NCBI GenBank assembly: GCA_046081705.1
Contig: JBJTWK010000042.1
Location: 1-40,904, forward strand
Reading direction: 5' to 3'
DNA: 40,904 nt
DNA from: IMCC26256 sp046081705
GTDB lineage: Bacteria; Actinomycetota; Acidimicrobiia; IMCC26256
Both the position numbers and the translations under genes were made by a program. Shown here in pieces: positions 6,812 to 15,202 of the stretch. The notes beneath the pieces were generated by a model. The model saw only the letters and a list, made by a program, of their open reading frames with translations. It did no database searches and was not told the origin of the DNA. Within the stretch, counting starts at the first letter, position 1. Each line of letters begins with the position of its first letter.

Positions 6812-8023
6812 TCAGCGCCCGAGATCGACCCCTGCGGGCATGGCGTCCGGGTCCCAACCGAGGTGGGCCCGCCCCTGCGCGAACGCGAAACGGTCGGTCA
6901 TCCCGGCGACGTAGGTGACCGCTTCGCGCACGGCGTCCTCGCTGCCCGCGGCGACGCCGTCGTGGCCGAGCGCGCCGAGTTCCTCGAACGGCAGCACGTT
7001 CGGGCGATCGGCGTAGAACTCCACGAGGGCCCGCAGGAGCCGGGTGACGGCCTCGCCCTGTGCGACCGAGGCCGGCCGCATGTAGATGCGCTCGTAGTTG
7101 AAGGACCGGAACGCTGCGAGCGCCTCGGCCACCGGGGCGGCCATGCCGATCCGGCCGGTCGTGCGCACCGCATCCACCACGGCGCTGATGAAGGTGTGGA
7201 GCTGCTCGGACCGGGTCGACCCGCACCGCTCCCGCACGAGTTCCGGCAACATGGCGGGGGTGACGATGCCCGCGTCGACCGCGTCCTCGAAGTCGTGGCA
7301 GACGTAGGCGATGCGGTCGGCCCAGGACACCACCTCGCCCTCGGGGGTCGTCGGGGCGGGCCGGGACCACGAATGGTTCCGGATGCCGTCGAGCGTCTCC
7401 GCACAGAGGTTGAGCGGGGCGAGGACCACGTCGGCCCCCCAGACGGCGTGGTCGTATCCTCCGGGGAGGTAGGGCGCGAAGGCGTCCTCGCTCGCATGGC
7501 CGAACGGCCCGTGGCCGCAGTCGTGGCCGAGGGCGATCGCCTCGGCGAGGGCGACGTTGAGCCGGACGGCCCGGGCGATGCCGGTGGCGACCTGGGCGAC
7601 CTCGAGCGCGTGGGTCAATCGGGTGCGCTGGTGGTCCTCGGGGAAGATGAACACCTGGGTCTTGCCGGCGAGGCGGCGGAACGCGGTGGCGCGGTGCAGG
7701 ATGCGGTCGCGGTCGCGCTCGAAGCAGGTGCGCTCGGGATCCGGTTCCTCTGCGATCGCGCGGTGCCCCGCGCCCACCGCCAACGTCGCACCCCGTGCGA
7801 GCCATGCGGCCTCGGCCTCCTCACGTGCGACCCGACCCACGGTGGCCGGTTGATCGATCGCGGCCGAGGAGTCCGCATGCGCGACGACCACCGCACCGGC
7901 GTCGTCGTGACCGTGCATCGTGGCCGCCCACGCCCGGGCCCGCTCGGTGAGGTGCGCCTCGTCGACGGCGGGCGCGTGCGGCGCCGCCGGATCGGTGGTC
8001 GGCTCGGTGGTCGGATCGTCCAT
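6812..8023 (-). CDS. dgt: dGTPase-like HD-domain phosphohydrolase
   Basis: A 403-residue member of the Dgt family, which cleaves dNTPs to nucleosides and triphosphate and so adjusts the dNTP pool. The HD-domain metal ligands are visible: the first His in RLTHALEVAQVA, then ALGHDCGHGPFGHASE for the central HD pair, and WADRIAYVCHDFEDA for the distal Asp. The RILHRATAFRRLAGKTQVF block upstream is typical of the family. The first 100 or so residues are low-complexity and variable. The start is ATG 8023 (MDDPTTEP); TACCAT lies seven bases upstream, so the mRNA is likely leaderless. The dgt-dnaG-rpoD order is common in actinobacteria. Confidence 0.93.
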   Translation of the reverse strand: MDDPTTEPTTDPAAPHAPAVDEAHLTERARAWAATMHGHDDAGAVVVAHADSSAAIDQPATVGRVAREEAEAAWLARGATLAVGAGHRAIAEEPDPERTCFERDRDRILHRATAFRRLAGKTQVFIFPEDHQRTRLTHALEVAQVATGIARAVRLNVALAEAIALGHDCGHGPFGHASEDAFAPYLPGGYDHAVWGADVVLAPLNLCAETLDGIRNHSWSRPAPTTPEGEVVSWADRIAYVCHDFEDAVDAGIVTPAMLPELVRERCGSTRSEQLHTFISAVVDAVRTTGRIGMAAPVAEALAAFRSFNYERIYMRPASVAQGEAVTRLLRALVEFYADRPNVLPFEELGALGHDGVAAGSEDAVREAVTYVAGMTDRFAFAQGRAHLGWDPDAMPAGVDLGR

Positions 8024-8030
8024 CGGGGCG

Positions 8031-8036
8031 ATGGTA
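8031..8036 (-). promoter_or_regulatory. Leaderless-type -10 of dgt
   Basis: TACCAT, seven bases before ATG 8023, with no ribosome-binding site. Confidence 0.5.
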
Positions 8037-8110
8037 GCGACGGCGTACGACATCGCCCCCGGCGCCGGAGCGCCGGGGGCGATGGGAGGACGTGACCGGC
8101 GGTCCCCGGT

Positions 8111-10780
8111 TCAGGCGGTGGTGCCGGGACCCGTGGCCTCGAGGGCCGCGTGGGCCGCGGCCAGGCGGGCCAGCGGCACCCGGTAGGGCGAGGCCGACAC
8201 GTAGTCGAGGCCGACCTCGTGGCAGAAGTGCACCGAGGTCGGGTCGCCGCCGTGCTCGCCGCAGATGCCGAGCTTGAGGTCCGGACGCACGGCCCGGCCC
8301 TTCTCCTTGGCCCAGCGGATGAGCTCGCCCACACCCGTGCGGTCGAGTTGCTCGAACGGGCTCACCCCGAGGATCTTGCTCTCGAGGTACACGGGCATCA
8401 TGCGACCCTCGACGTCGTCGCGGCTGAACCCGAAGGTCATCTGCGTGAGGTCGTTCGTGCCGAACGAGAAGAACTGCGCCGTCTCGGCGATCTCCCCGGC
8501 CGTGATCGCCGCACGCGGCGTCTCGACCATCGTGCCGACGAGGTAGTCGACCCGCAGCCCCTGCTCGGCGAACACCGCCTCGGCCTCGGTCCGGATCCAG
8601 TCGTCGAGCAACTCCATCTCGGTGCGGATCACCGTGAGCGGGACCATGATCTCGACCTGCGGATCACCGCCCGCCCGCTTGCGGGCGACCGCGGCCTCGA
8701 GGAGCGCCCGCACCTGCATGCGGTAGAGCGCAGGCTTGAGAATCCCGAGACGGCAGCCCCGGATGCCCAGCATCGGGTTGGCCTCCTCCCACCGCTTCAC
8801 GGCGGCCCAGAGGTGCTCGGCATCCGGGTCGGCCGACCCACGGATGAACGCGGCCGCGCGGCGGGCCTGGAGCTCGTCGTGGTGCGGGAGGAACTCGTGG
8901 AGCGGCGGGTCGAGGAGGCGCACCGTCACCGGCTTGCCGTCCATCGCAGCGAGGATGCCCTCGAAGTCGGTCCGCTGCTGGTCGAGCAGGGCCGTCATCG
9001 CCGCGTCCTCGGCCTCGGGGGAATCCGCAAGGATCATCGCCTGCACGATCGGCAGCCGATCGCCGAGGAACATGTGCTCGGTGCGACACAGCCCGACGCC
9101 CTCGGCGCCGAACTCGATGGCCTTCTCGCAGTCCTCGGGGAGGTCGGCATTCGTGCGCACCTTGAGCGTGCGGAACTCGTCGGCCCAGCCGAGCACGATC
9201 CCGAACGGACCGCTCGGCTCGGGGGTCACGACGGCTACCTCGCCGACCACGACCTCGCCGGTCGTGCCGTTGATGGAGAGGACGTCGCCCTCGCGCACAA
9301 CGGTCTCGGTCGTGGTGCCGTCGGCGCCGGGCTGGACGACCGAGAAGCACTTGCGACCGAGGTCGATCTGCAGCGCGTCGGCACCACAGATGGCGGGCTT
9401 GCCCATGCCTCGGGCCACCACCGCCGCGTGGGACACGAGTCCGCCGCGGGAGGTGAGGATGCCCTCAGCGGCGATCATGCCGTGGAGGTCGTCCGGCGAG
9501 GTCTCGGGCCGCACGAGGATCACGCGCTCACCCGCCTGGGCCGCGGCCTCCGCGTCGTCGGCGGTGAAGTACACCCGGCCCACCGCCGCACCCGGGGACG
9601 CGTTGAGGCCCTTGGCGAGCGAGGCGTACGAGGCCGTGGGGTCGAACTGCGGGTGGAGGAGCTGATCGAGCTGGGCGGGCTGCACGCGCAGCACCGCCTC
9701 GCGCTTGTCGATCATCCCCTCGGACTCCATCTCGACGGCCATGCGCAGCGCGGCCGCCGCGGTCCGCTTGCCGACCCGGGTCTGGAGGATGAAGAGGCGA
9801 CCCTGCTCGATCGTGAACTCGATGTCGCACATGTCGCGGTAGTGCTGCTCGAGGGTGTCCATGATGGCGAGGAGTTGGGTCCGGCTCTCGGGGAACTCGT
9901 TCTCCATGGCGTCGAGCGGCTCGGTGATCCGGATGCCGGCCACGACGTCCTCGCCCTGGGCGTTCTTCAGGAAGTCCCCATAGCCGACGTTCTCGCCGGT
10001 GGACGGGTTGCGGGTGAAGGCCACCCCGGTGCCGGAGTCGTCGCCCTTGTTGCCGAACACCATCGTCTGCACGTTGACGGCGGTGCCGAGGTCGTCGGCG
10101 ATGCCCTCCATCTTGCGGTAGTCCTTCGCGCGCCGACCGTTCCACGAACGGAACACCGCCTCGACCGCGTGCGCGAGTTGCTCCTGCGGGGTGTCCGGGA
10201 AGTCGATGCCCGCCTGCGCCCGGACGATCCCCTTGAAGGTCCCGACGAGCCCCTTGAGGTCGTCGGCTCCGAGCGCAGTGTCGACCGCGACGCCCTTGGC
10301 CTCCATGAGGTCGTGCAGCGCCTCCTCGAAGGCGTCGGCCGGCACGTCGAGCACGATCTTTCCGAACATCTGCACGAAGCGACGGTAGGAGTCGTACGCG
10401 AACCGCTCGTTGCCCGTCTGCTTCGCGAGGCCCTGCACCGAGGCGTCGTTGAGACCGAGGTTGAGGACGGTGTCCATCATCCCCGGCATCGAGAACGCAG
10501 CACCGCTGCGCACCGACACGAGGAGCGGGTCGGCGGCGTCGCCGAGCCGCTTGCCCATGTCGCCCTCGAGGGCGGCGAGCGCGGCGGCCACCTCGTCCAT
10601 GAGCCCGGCCGGGATCGTGTCGCCGCCGGCCATGTAGGCCTTGCAGGCGTCGGTCGTGATCGTGAAGCCGGGGGGTACCGGGAGACCCATCTTGGTCATC
10701 TCGGCGAGGTTCGCGCCCTTGCCACCGAGGAGGAACTTCTGCTCCTTCGAGCCCTCTGCGAACGCGTAGACGTACTTCAT
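8111..10780 (-). CDS. ppdK: Pyruvate, phosphate dikinase
   Basis: An 889-residue enzyme that interconverts pyruvate + ATP + Pi and PEP + AMP + PPi, used in gluconeogenic or glycolytic PEP metabolism. The ATP-grasp N-terminal domain shows LGGKGANLAEM and SVRSGAAFSMPGMMDTVLNL. The central phosphohistidine domain has GGLVSHAAVVARGMGKPA with the catalytic His at about residue 451. The C-terminal PEP-binding TIM barrel ends with FGTNDLTQMTFGFSRDD and the catalytic-loop GICGEHGGDP. The usual Thr two residues before the catalytic His is Val here. I start at MKYVYAFAEG (ATG 10780); a GTG nine bases earlier (10789) is also possible. AAGGA lies upstream at 10797-10793, at a suboptimal distance from either start. 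Confidence 0.97.
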   Translation of the reverse strand: MKYVYAFAEGSKEQKFLLGGKGANLAEMTKMGLPVPPGFTITTDACKAYMAGGDTIPAGLMDEVAAALAALEGDMGKRLGDAADPLLVSVRSGAAFSMPGMMDTVLNLGLNDASVQGLAKQTGNERFAYDSYRRFVQMFGKIVLDVPADAFEEALHDLMEAKGVAVDTALGADDLKGLVGTFKGIVRAQAGIDFPDTPQEQLAHAVEAVFRSWNGRRAKDYRKMEGIADDLGTAVNVQTMVFGNKGDDSGTGVAFTRNPSTGENVGYGDFLKNAQGEDVVAGIRITEPLDAMENEFPESRTQLLAIMDTLEQHYRDMCDIEFTIEQGRLFILQTRVGKRTAAAALRMAVEMESEGMIDKREAVLRVQPAQLDQLLHPQFDPTASYASLAKGLNASPGAAVGRVYFTADDAEAAAQAGERVILVRPETSPDDLHGMIAAEGILTSRGGLVSHAAVVARGMGKPAICGADALQIDLGRKCFSVVQPGADGTTTETVVREGDVLSINGTTGEVVVGEVAVVTPEPSGPFGIVLGWADEFRTLKVRTNADLPEDCEKAIEFGAEGVGLCRTEHMFLGDRLPIVQAMILADSPEAEDAAMTALLDQQRTDFEGILAAMDGKPVTVRLLDPPLHEFLPHHDELQARRAAAFIRGSADPDAEHLWAAVKRWEEANPMLGIRGCRLGILKPALYRMQVRALLEAAVARKRAGGDPQVEIMVPLTVIRTEMELLDDWIRTEAEAVFAEQGLRVDYLVGTMVETPRAAITAGEIAETAQFFSFGTNDLTQMTFGFSRDDVEGRMMPVYLESKILGVSPFEQLDRTGVGELIRWAKEKGRAVRPDLKLGICGEHGGDPTSVHFCHEVGLDYVSASPYRVPLARLAAAHAALEATGPGTTA

Positions 10781-10836
10781 GGGTTTCACGGATCCTTGGT
10801 GTCGGGTAGGCCGGGAAGGTTAGAGGAAGCGCCCGC

Positions 10837-11871
10837 TCAGCGGCGCTTCGATACCGGGGCCGCGACGACGAGCGTCCGGGCCAGCCGGTCGTGGAGGCCC
10901 TGCCGGTTGGGGTCCCAGAGCCAGAAGAGCACCGCACCGAGGCCCAACAGCAGCCCGGGCAGTGAGTAGAAGAGCGCTGTGGTGATCGCCACGGGGATGA
11001 GGAACCGCATGAAGGCCGAACCCCAGGTGACCGGCGACCCGTCGACCCGCACCACCCGGGTGCCCCGGAGCCGCATGCCGAGGGTCCGGCCCGTGATCGC
11101 CGTCGAGGGCACCAGGTAGGCGAGGCCGACGACGGCACTCAGCACGAGGATGACGGTGCCGGGCCCGCGGAGGTCCTCCTGCGCGGTCGCGAGGGCCTTG
11201 GCCGCCCGCTCGTCGGCCCGCTCGGCCGTCCGCACCTCGGCCTTCGCGTCGTCGAGTTCGGCCCGGGCCTCCGCCTTGGCCGCGCTCCCCTTCGCCGCGG
11301 CGAGGTCGTCCTCGGCCCGGTCGCGCGCGTCCTGCGCGTCGTTGAGCGCCTCGGACGCATCGACGCGGGCCTCGCGCGCCGCGTCGATCCGCGCGGTCTC
11401 CGCCGGGTACTGCGATTCGATCACCCGCTGCCCGCCGAGCTGGCACACGAACACGAGGAAGATGATGACGGTGAGGTCGAACACCATGCCGAGGACGCGC
11501 GGTCGGGTGTCCGCGAGGGTCAGACCCGCCGGCAGGGGGATCACCGATCGCCGCGACCGCTGCGACAACGGACCGCCACCGACCACGCGCGGGGCGTCGG
11601 GGGGCGCCGGTGCCGCGACGATGAGGTCGGGCGTCCCGGCCTCGGGGTCGCCCTCCGCCCGCGCCTCGTCGTACCGAGCGCGCTGCGCCGGGTCCGAGAG
11701 GACCTGCCACGCCTCGTTCAGGCGGGCCCGCTCGGTTCGGTTCGTGGCCCGCCGGTCCTCGGTCGCGCCGTCGTCGGCCGCCCTCAGGGCATCGAGGCGG
11801 CTCCGGTAGGCGTCACGGATCTCGTCCTTCGACGCGTCCGGATCGACCCCGAGCAGTTCGTAGTGGTCCAT
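10837..11871 (-). CDS. J-domain-like / coiled-coil / RDD membrane protein
   Basis: A 344-residue composite protein. Residues 1-70 look like a J-domain (MDHYELLGVDPDASKDEIRDAY, then LNEAWQVLSDPAQRARYDE), but the HPD tripeptide needed to stimulate Hsp70 ATPase is absent; the loop instead reads ALRAADDGATEDRR. A linker leads to TM1 (about 129-145) with RPRVLGMVFDLTV, the RDD-family opening. A long, highly charged Ala/Asp/Glu/Arg stretch (157-234) is predicted as a coiled coil inserted between TM1 and TM2 (237-255). The RDD signature TGRTLGMRLRGTRVV follows, then two more hydrophobic segments and the closing GLHDRLARTLVV. The start ATG is one base beyond the glyS stop, so it is co-translated with glyS. 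Its function is unknown; it is not a classical chaperone partner. Confidence 0.85.
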   Translation of the reverse strand: MDHYELLGVDPDASKDEIRDAYRSRLDALRAADDGATEDRRATNRTERARLNEAWQVLSDPAQRARYDEARAEGDPEAGTPDLIVAAPAPPDAPRVVGGGPLSQRSRRSVIPLPAGLTLADTRPRVLGMVFDLTVIIFLVFVCQLGGQRVIESQYPAETARIDAAREARVDASEALNDAQDARDRAEDDLAAAKGSAAKAEARAELDDAKAEVRTAERADERAAKALATAQEDLRGPGTVILVLSAVVGLAYLVPSTAITGRTLGMRLRGTRVVRVDGSPVTWGSAFMRFLIPVAITTALFYSLPGLLLGLGAVLFWLWDPNRQGLHDRLARTLVVAAPVSKRR

Positions 11872-11872
11872 G

Positions 11873-13201
11873 TCAGCGCGGCAGCCGTTCGTGCAGGAGG
11901 GCGACGAGTCGGTCGATCGGGACGCGTTCCTGGGTCATGGAGTCCCGGTCCCGCACCGTCACCGCCCGGTCCTCAAGCGTGTCGAAGTCGATCGTGATGC
12001 ACAGCGGCGTCCCGACCTCGTCCTGGCGGCGGTAGCGACGACCGATGGAACCCGAGAGGTCCACGTCGATCATCCAGTGGGGGCGGAGCATGGCCGCCAC
12101 CTCGTCGGAGACCGGCACGAGCGTGTCGTTCTTCGACAGCGGCAGCACCGCGGCCTTGATCGGGGCGAGTCGGGGATCGAGGCGCAGGACGGTACGGGTC
12201 TCGGTCTTGCCGGAGGCGGTCTCGACCTGCTCCTCGGTGTACGCGGCGAGCAGGAAGGCGAGGGTGGCCCGGTCGGCGCCGGCGGCCGGCTCGATCACGT
12301 GGGGGACGTAGCGGCGATCCTGCTCCTGGTCGAAGTAGGACAGGTCCTGCCCGGAGAACTCGGCGTGCTGGCGCAGGTCGAAGTCAGTGCGGTTCGCGAT
12401 GCCCTCGAGCTCACCCCAGCCCCACGGGTACATGAACTCCACGTCGGCGGTCCCGGTCGAGTAGTGCGACAGCTCGTCGGTCTCGTGCTGACGGAGCCGG
12501 AGCATGTCCTCGGGGATGCCGAGGTCGGTGTACCAGGACAGGCGCGCGTCGCACCAGTACTGGAACCACTTCGCGCCCTCCTCCGGCGGCACGAAGAACT
12601 CCATCTCCATCTGCTCGAACTCGCGCGTCCGGTACACGAAGTTGCCGGGCGTGATCTCGTTGCGGAAGGACTTGCCGACCTGGGCGATGCCGAAGGGCGG
12701 CTTGCGACGCATGGTGGTCTGCACGTTCGCGTAGTTGACGAAGATCCCCTGGGCGGTCTCCGGCCGGAGGTAAGCGACCGAGGCGTCGTCCTCGACCGGA
12801 CCCACGAAGGTCTTGAACATGAGGTTGAAGTTGCGGGCCTCGGTGAAGGAGTCCTTCGAGCCGCAGTTCGGACACGCACCGGAGTCGGGCAGCTGGTCGG
12901 CGCGGAAGCGCTCGTTGCACTGCTTGCAGTCGACGAGTGGATCGGTGAAGGTCGCGAGGTGTCCACTGGCCTCCCACACCCGCGGCGCCATGAGGATGGC
13001 GGCGTCGAGGCCGACGACGTCGTCCCGGAGCTGCACCATGGTGCGCCACCAGGCGTCCTTGACGTTGCGCTTGAGCAGCACCCCGAGCGGTCCGTAGTCC
13101 CAGGTGGACCGGAACCCGCCGTAGATGTCGGATGAGGGGAAGACCAGACCGCGTCGCTTCGCGAGGTTGACGACACGATCCATGAGGTCGGACTTGGCCA
13201 T
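11873..13201 (-). CDS. glyS: Glycine-tRNA ligase (homodimeric class II type)
   Basis: A 442-residue glycyl-tRNA synthetase of the single-chain type. The N-terminal catalytic domain has the zinc-site cysteines CKQC ... CPNC, motif 2 region YLRPETAQGIFVNY, FRNEITPGNFVYRTREFEQMEMEFF, and motif 3-like ELEGIANRTDFDLRQH. The C-terminal anticodon-binding domain begins near LAPIKAAVLPLSKND. The ATG at 13201 (MAKSDLMDRVV) is chosen; TAGCCT lies nine bases upstream without a Shine-Dalgarno, so the leader would be at most a few bases. That leaves no room for a T-box. It is followed directly by the J-domain/RDD gene. Confidence 0.97.
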   Translation of the reverse strand: MAKSDLMDRVVNLAKRRGLVFPSSDIYGGFRSTWDYGPLGVLLKRNVKDAWWRTMVQLRDDVVGLDAAILMAPRVWEASGHLATFTDPLVDCKQCNERFRADQLPDSGACPNCGSKDSFTEARNFNLMFKTFVGPVEDDASVAYLRPETAQGIFVNYANVQTTMRRKPPFGIAQVGKSFRNEITPGNFVYRTREFEQMEMEFFVPPEEGAKWFQYWCDARLSWYTDLGIPEDMLRLRQHETDELSHYSTGTADVEFMYPWGWGELEGIANRTDFDLRQHAEFSGQDLSYFDQEQDRRYVPHVIEPAAGADRATLAFLLAAYTEEQVETASGKTETRTVLRLDPRLAPIKAAVLPLSKNDTLVPVSDEVAAMLRPHWMIDVDLSGSIGRRYRRQDEVGTPLCITIDFDTLEDRAVTVRDRDSMTQERVPIDRLVALLHERLPR

Positions 13202-13210
13202 GGTCGGCAC

Positions 13211-13216
13211 AGGCTA
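13211..13216 (-). promoter_or_regulatory. Near-leaderless -10 of glyS
   Basis: TAGCCT, nine bases before ATG 13201, in the short gap after recO. Confidence 0.45.
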
Positions 13217-13248
13217 GTGAAGCGGGCCACCCGACCCGGGCACGGCCA

Positions 13249-13971
13249 CTACAGCAGGGCCGCGGTGCGGAGCCGACGCTCCGAGTGGTGCTCGAGGGCC
13301 GCGATCCCGAGGCGTTCGACCTCGGCGATCGCCTCGGGCGCCGGGGGCTCGGCCATCGCCCGGTGGAGGCCCCCGGAGACGAGCAGTTCGAGCAGGGCGA
13401 GCCCCTCGGGTGTGATCCGCGTACCACCGACGCGACCGCACGCGGCACAGAGCACCCCGCCCTCGGCGAGGTCGATCGCCGGGTACTCGGACGCCGACGT
13501 GCCGCACCGCACGCACGCCGTGAGGAGGGGTCGGAGCCCCTCGAGCGACAGCGCCTTCCAGAAGAACGCGGGGGTGATGACGGGCGACGGCGTGGCGTCG
13601 AGGGTGCGGAGCGCACCGACGAGCATGCGGTGCAGCGCCGGGTTCGGCTCGCGGTCGGGCGTCAACTGGTCGACGACCTCGAGGATCGCGGCGGCGCGGG
13701 TCAGGTTGGTGTAGTCCTCGCGGATCGAGCGGAACACGTCGATGCACTCGACCTGGGTCACCACGTCGAGGTCGCGCCCCCGGTAGCACTGCACCGCCAC
13801 GTTGGACGGCGGTTCGAGGCGGGCACCGAACCGGCTGCCGCTGCGGCGGACCCCCTTGGCGACCGCTCGGATCCTGCCGTGCTCCGCCGTGAACATCGTG
13901 ACGATGCGGTCGGCCTCGCCGAGCTTGACGGTGCGCAGGACCACGCCCTCGTCTCGGTACAGCCCGGCCAT
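13249..13971 (-). CDS. recO: DNA repair protein RecO
   Basis: A 240-residue RecO, which works with RecF and RecR to load RecA at gaps and anneals SSB-coated DNA. The N-terminal OB fold starts YRDEGVVLRTVKLGEADRIV, with FTAEHGRIRAVAKGVRR. The helical C-terminal part contains a four-cysteine zinc site (CVRC ... CAAC). The ATG at 13971 (MAGLYRDEG) gives the usual length; TACACT lies six bases upstream, a leaderless arrangement. An alternative upstream start would add MNPTGVVYTRS, which spans the promoter and is unlikely. Confidence 0.95.
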   Translation of the reverse strand: MAGLYRDEGVVLRTVKLGEADRIVTMFTAEHGRIRAVAKGVRRSGSRFGARLEPPSNVAVQCYRGRDLDVVTQVECIDVFRSIREDYTNLTRAAAILEVVDQLTPDREPNPALHRMLVGALRTLDATPSPVITPAFFWKALSLEGLRPLLTACVRCGTSASEYPAIDLAEGGVLCAACGRVGGTRITPEGLALLELLVSGGLHRAMAEPPAPEAIAEVERLGIAALEHHSERRLRTAALL

Positions 13972-13977
13972 GGATCG

Positions 13978-13983
13978 AGTGTA
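13978..13983 (-). promoter_or_regulatory. Leaderless-type -10 of recO
   Basis: TACACT, six bases before ATG 13971; no ribosome-binding site. Confidence 0.5.
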
Positions 13984-14041
13984 AACGACACCCGTGGGAT
14001 TCACCGGGGCGCGCCGCGACGGCCCGTCGGTGCGGTCCCGA

Positions 14042-14773
14042 TCAGGCCTCCTCGACCCCGCCGAACCGACGCTCGCGCCCCTGATACCCGGCGATGGCGG
14101 CCCGGAGGTCGGCGGTGCGGAAGTCCGGCCAGAGCACGTCGGTGAACACGAACTCCGAGTACGCCGACTCCCACAGCAGGTAGTTCGAGATCCGGTACTC
14201 CCCCGAGGTCCGCACCACGACGTCGGGATCCGGCATGTCGGGCGCGTACATGTGCCGCGAGATCGTCCGCTCGTCGATCCGTTCGGGGTCGATGCGACCG
14301 GCGGCGACCCCCCGGGCGATCTCCCGCACGCCGTCGGTGAGCTCGGCCCGACCCCCGTAGTTGAAGGCGAAGGTCAGGGTCATCCGACGGTTGCGGGCGG
14401 TGAGGGCCTCGGTGTCCTCGATGTGGCGCAGGACCCGCTTGGGGACCCGACCCCCGCGACGTCCGATGAAGCGGACCCGCACGCCGCGCTCGTCGAGGTC
14501 GTCGCGCCGCCGCAGCAGGAGCGACTCGTTGAACCGCATGAGGAAGCGGACCTCGTCGAGCGGACGGCGCCAGTTCTCGGTTGAGAACGCGTACACCGTG
14601 AGCCAGGTGATCCCGAGGTCGAGTGCACCCTCGACGGTGTCGAAGAGCGCCTCCTCCCCCGCCGCGTGGCCCTCCGTGCGGCGAAGGCCCCGACGTTGGG
14701 CCCACCGACCGTTGCCGTCCATCACGATGGCCACGTGGGCCGGGATGCGACGATGATCGAGGCCGTCCTTCAC
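14042..14773 (-). CDS. uppS: Isoprenyl transferase (cis-prenyl diphosphate synthase)
   Basis: A 243-residue cis-prenyltransferase that extends allylic diphosphates with IPP, typically to the undecaprenyl/decaprenyl carrier for cell-wall synthesis. The diphosphate-binding HVAIVMDGNGRWA is at the N-terminus, then GHAAGEEA, YAFSTENW, and near the end VVRTSGEYRISNYLLWESAYSE (short pieces: RTSGE, ISNYLLW, AYSEF). The GTG at 14773 (VKDGLDHRRIP) is chosen because TAGGTT sits eight bases upstream and no other start fits the family length. recO follows after a short gap with its own promoter. Confidence 0.96.
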   Translation of the reverse strand: MKDGLDHRRIPAHVAIVMDGNGRWAQRRGLRRTEGHAAGEEALFDTVEGALDLGITWLTVYAFSTENWRRPLDEVRFLMRFNESLLLRRRDDLDERGVRVRFIGRRGGRVPKRVLRHIEDTEALTARNRRMTLTFAFNYGGRAELTDGVREIARGVAAGRIDPERIDERTISRHMYAPDMPDPDVVVRTSGEYRISNYLLWESAYSEFVFTDVLWPDFRTADLRAAIAGYQGRERRFGGVEEA

Positions 14774-14781
14774 GGACCGAG

Positions 14782-14787
14782 AACCTA
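14782..14787 (-). promoter_or_regulatory. Leaderless-type -10 of uppS
   Basis: TAGGTT, eight bases before GTG 14773, directly after the cox-operon hairpin. Confidence 0.5.
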
Positions 14788-14799
14788 ACCGTTGGCGGC

Positions 14800-14816
14800 C
14801 GCGGACCACGTCCGCG
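14800..14816 (-). terminator. Hairpin ending the cytochrome oxidase operon
   Basis: A 7-bp stem with a 3-base loop (cgcggac-cac-gtccgcg) starts seven bases beyond the stop of the last cupredoxin gene and just before the uppS promoter. No T-tract. Confidence 0.6.
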
Positions 14817-14822
14817 AGCGGA

Positions 14823-15200
14823 TCATCGGACGGTGATCTCGCCCTCCATGCCGCCCGACCGGTGCCCGGGGAGCGAGCAGTAGATGACGTACTCCCCCGC
14901 CTCGAGCGCCACGACGTTCGTGTCGGAGTCGCCCTCGCCGCTCACCTCGAGAATGAATCGCGGGACCCCCTCGATCACGAGGTTGTGGGCGCCGCTCTCG
15001 ACGTTGACGAGCTTGATCCGGACGTTGCCGGCCTCGGTGGTGATGCGGTCCGGGTCGAAGTACAGGTTGCCCGAGTCCACGGTGACCGAGTCGACCACGG
15101 GACCCTCCGGCGGCACGTAGGCCCCGCCGCCCGACGAACCGCCGCAGGCCGCCAGCCCGAGGGCGAGCGCCAGCCCGACCAGTGCCGTGGCGCGCCGCAC
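14823..15200 (-). CDS. Cupredoxin lipoprotein (type 1 copper)
   Basis: A 125-residue secreted copper protein. A signal peptide ends in the lipobox LAAC (Cys19), so it should be lipid-anchored outside the membrane. After a GGSSGGG linker comes one cupredoxin fold. The predicted copper ligands are His72 (GAHNLVIEG), Cys108, His113 and Met118 in YCSLPGHRSGGM. The C-x4-H-x4-M spacing is that of rusticyanin/auracyanin-like proteins rather than plastocyanin. Its GTG start at 15200 lies next to the stop of the upstream gene, with GAGGG as ribosome-binding site inside that gene. It is homologous to the adjacent membrane cupredoxin, sharing PPEGPVV and the ligand loop. Its likely role is electron carrier or copper donor for the oxidase encoded upstream. 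Confidence 0.9.
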   Translation of the reverse strand: MRRATALVGLALALGLAACGGSSGGGAYVPPEGPVVDSVTVDSGNLYFDPDRITTEAGNVRIKLVNVESGAHNLVIEGVPRFILEVSGEGDSDTNVVALEAGEYVIYCSLPGHRSGGMEGEITVR

Positions 15201-15202
15201 GG

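Noticed and set aside
10781..10836. Possible small gene or RNA between ppdK and the J-domain/RDD gene
   Set aside because: The 56 bases contain only a TAACCT hexamer and a weak ribosome-binding sequence; nothing else can be supported.
13202..13248. Possible T-box or other riboswitch before glyS
   Set aside because: The gap is only 47 bases and the -10 lies nine bases before the start, leaving no room for a leader RNA structure.
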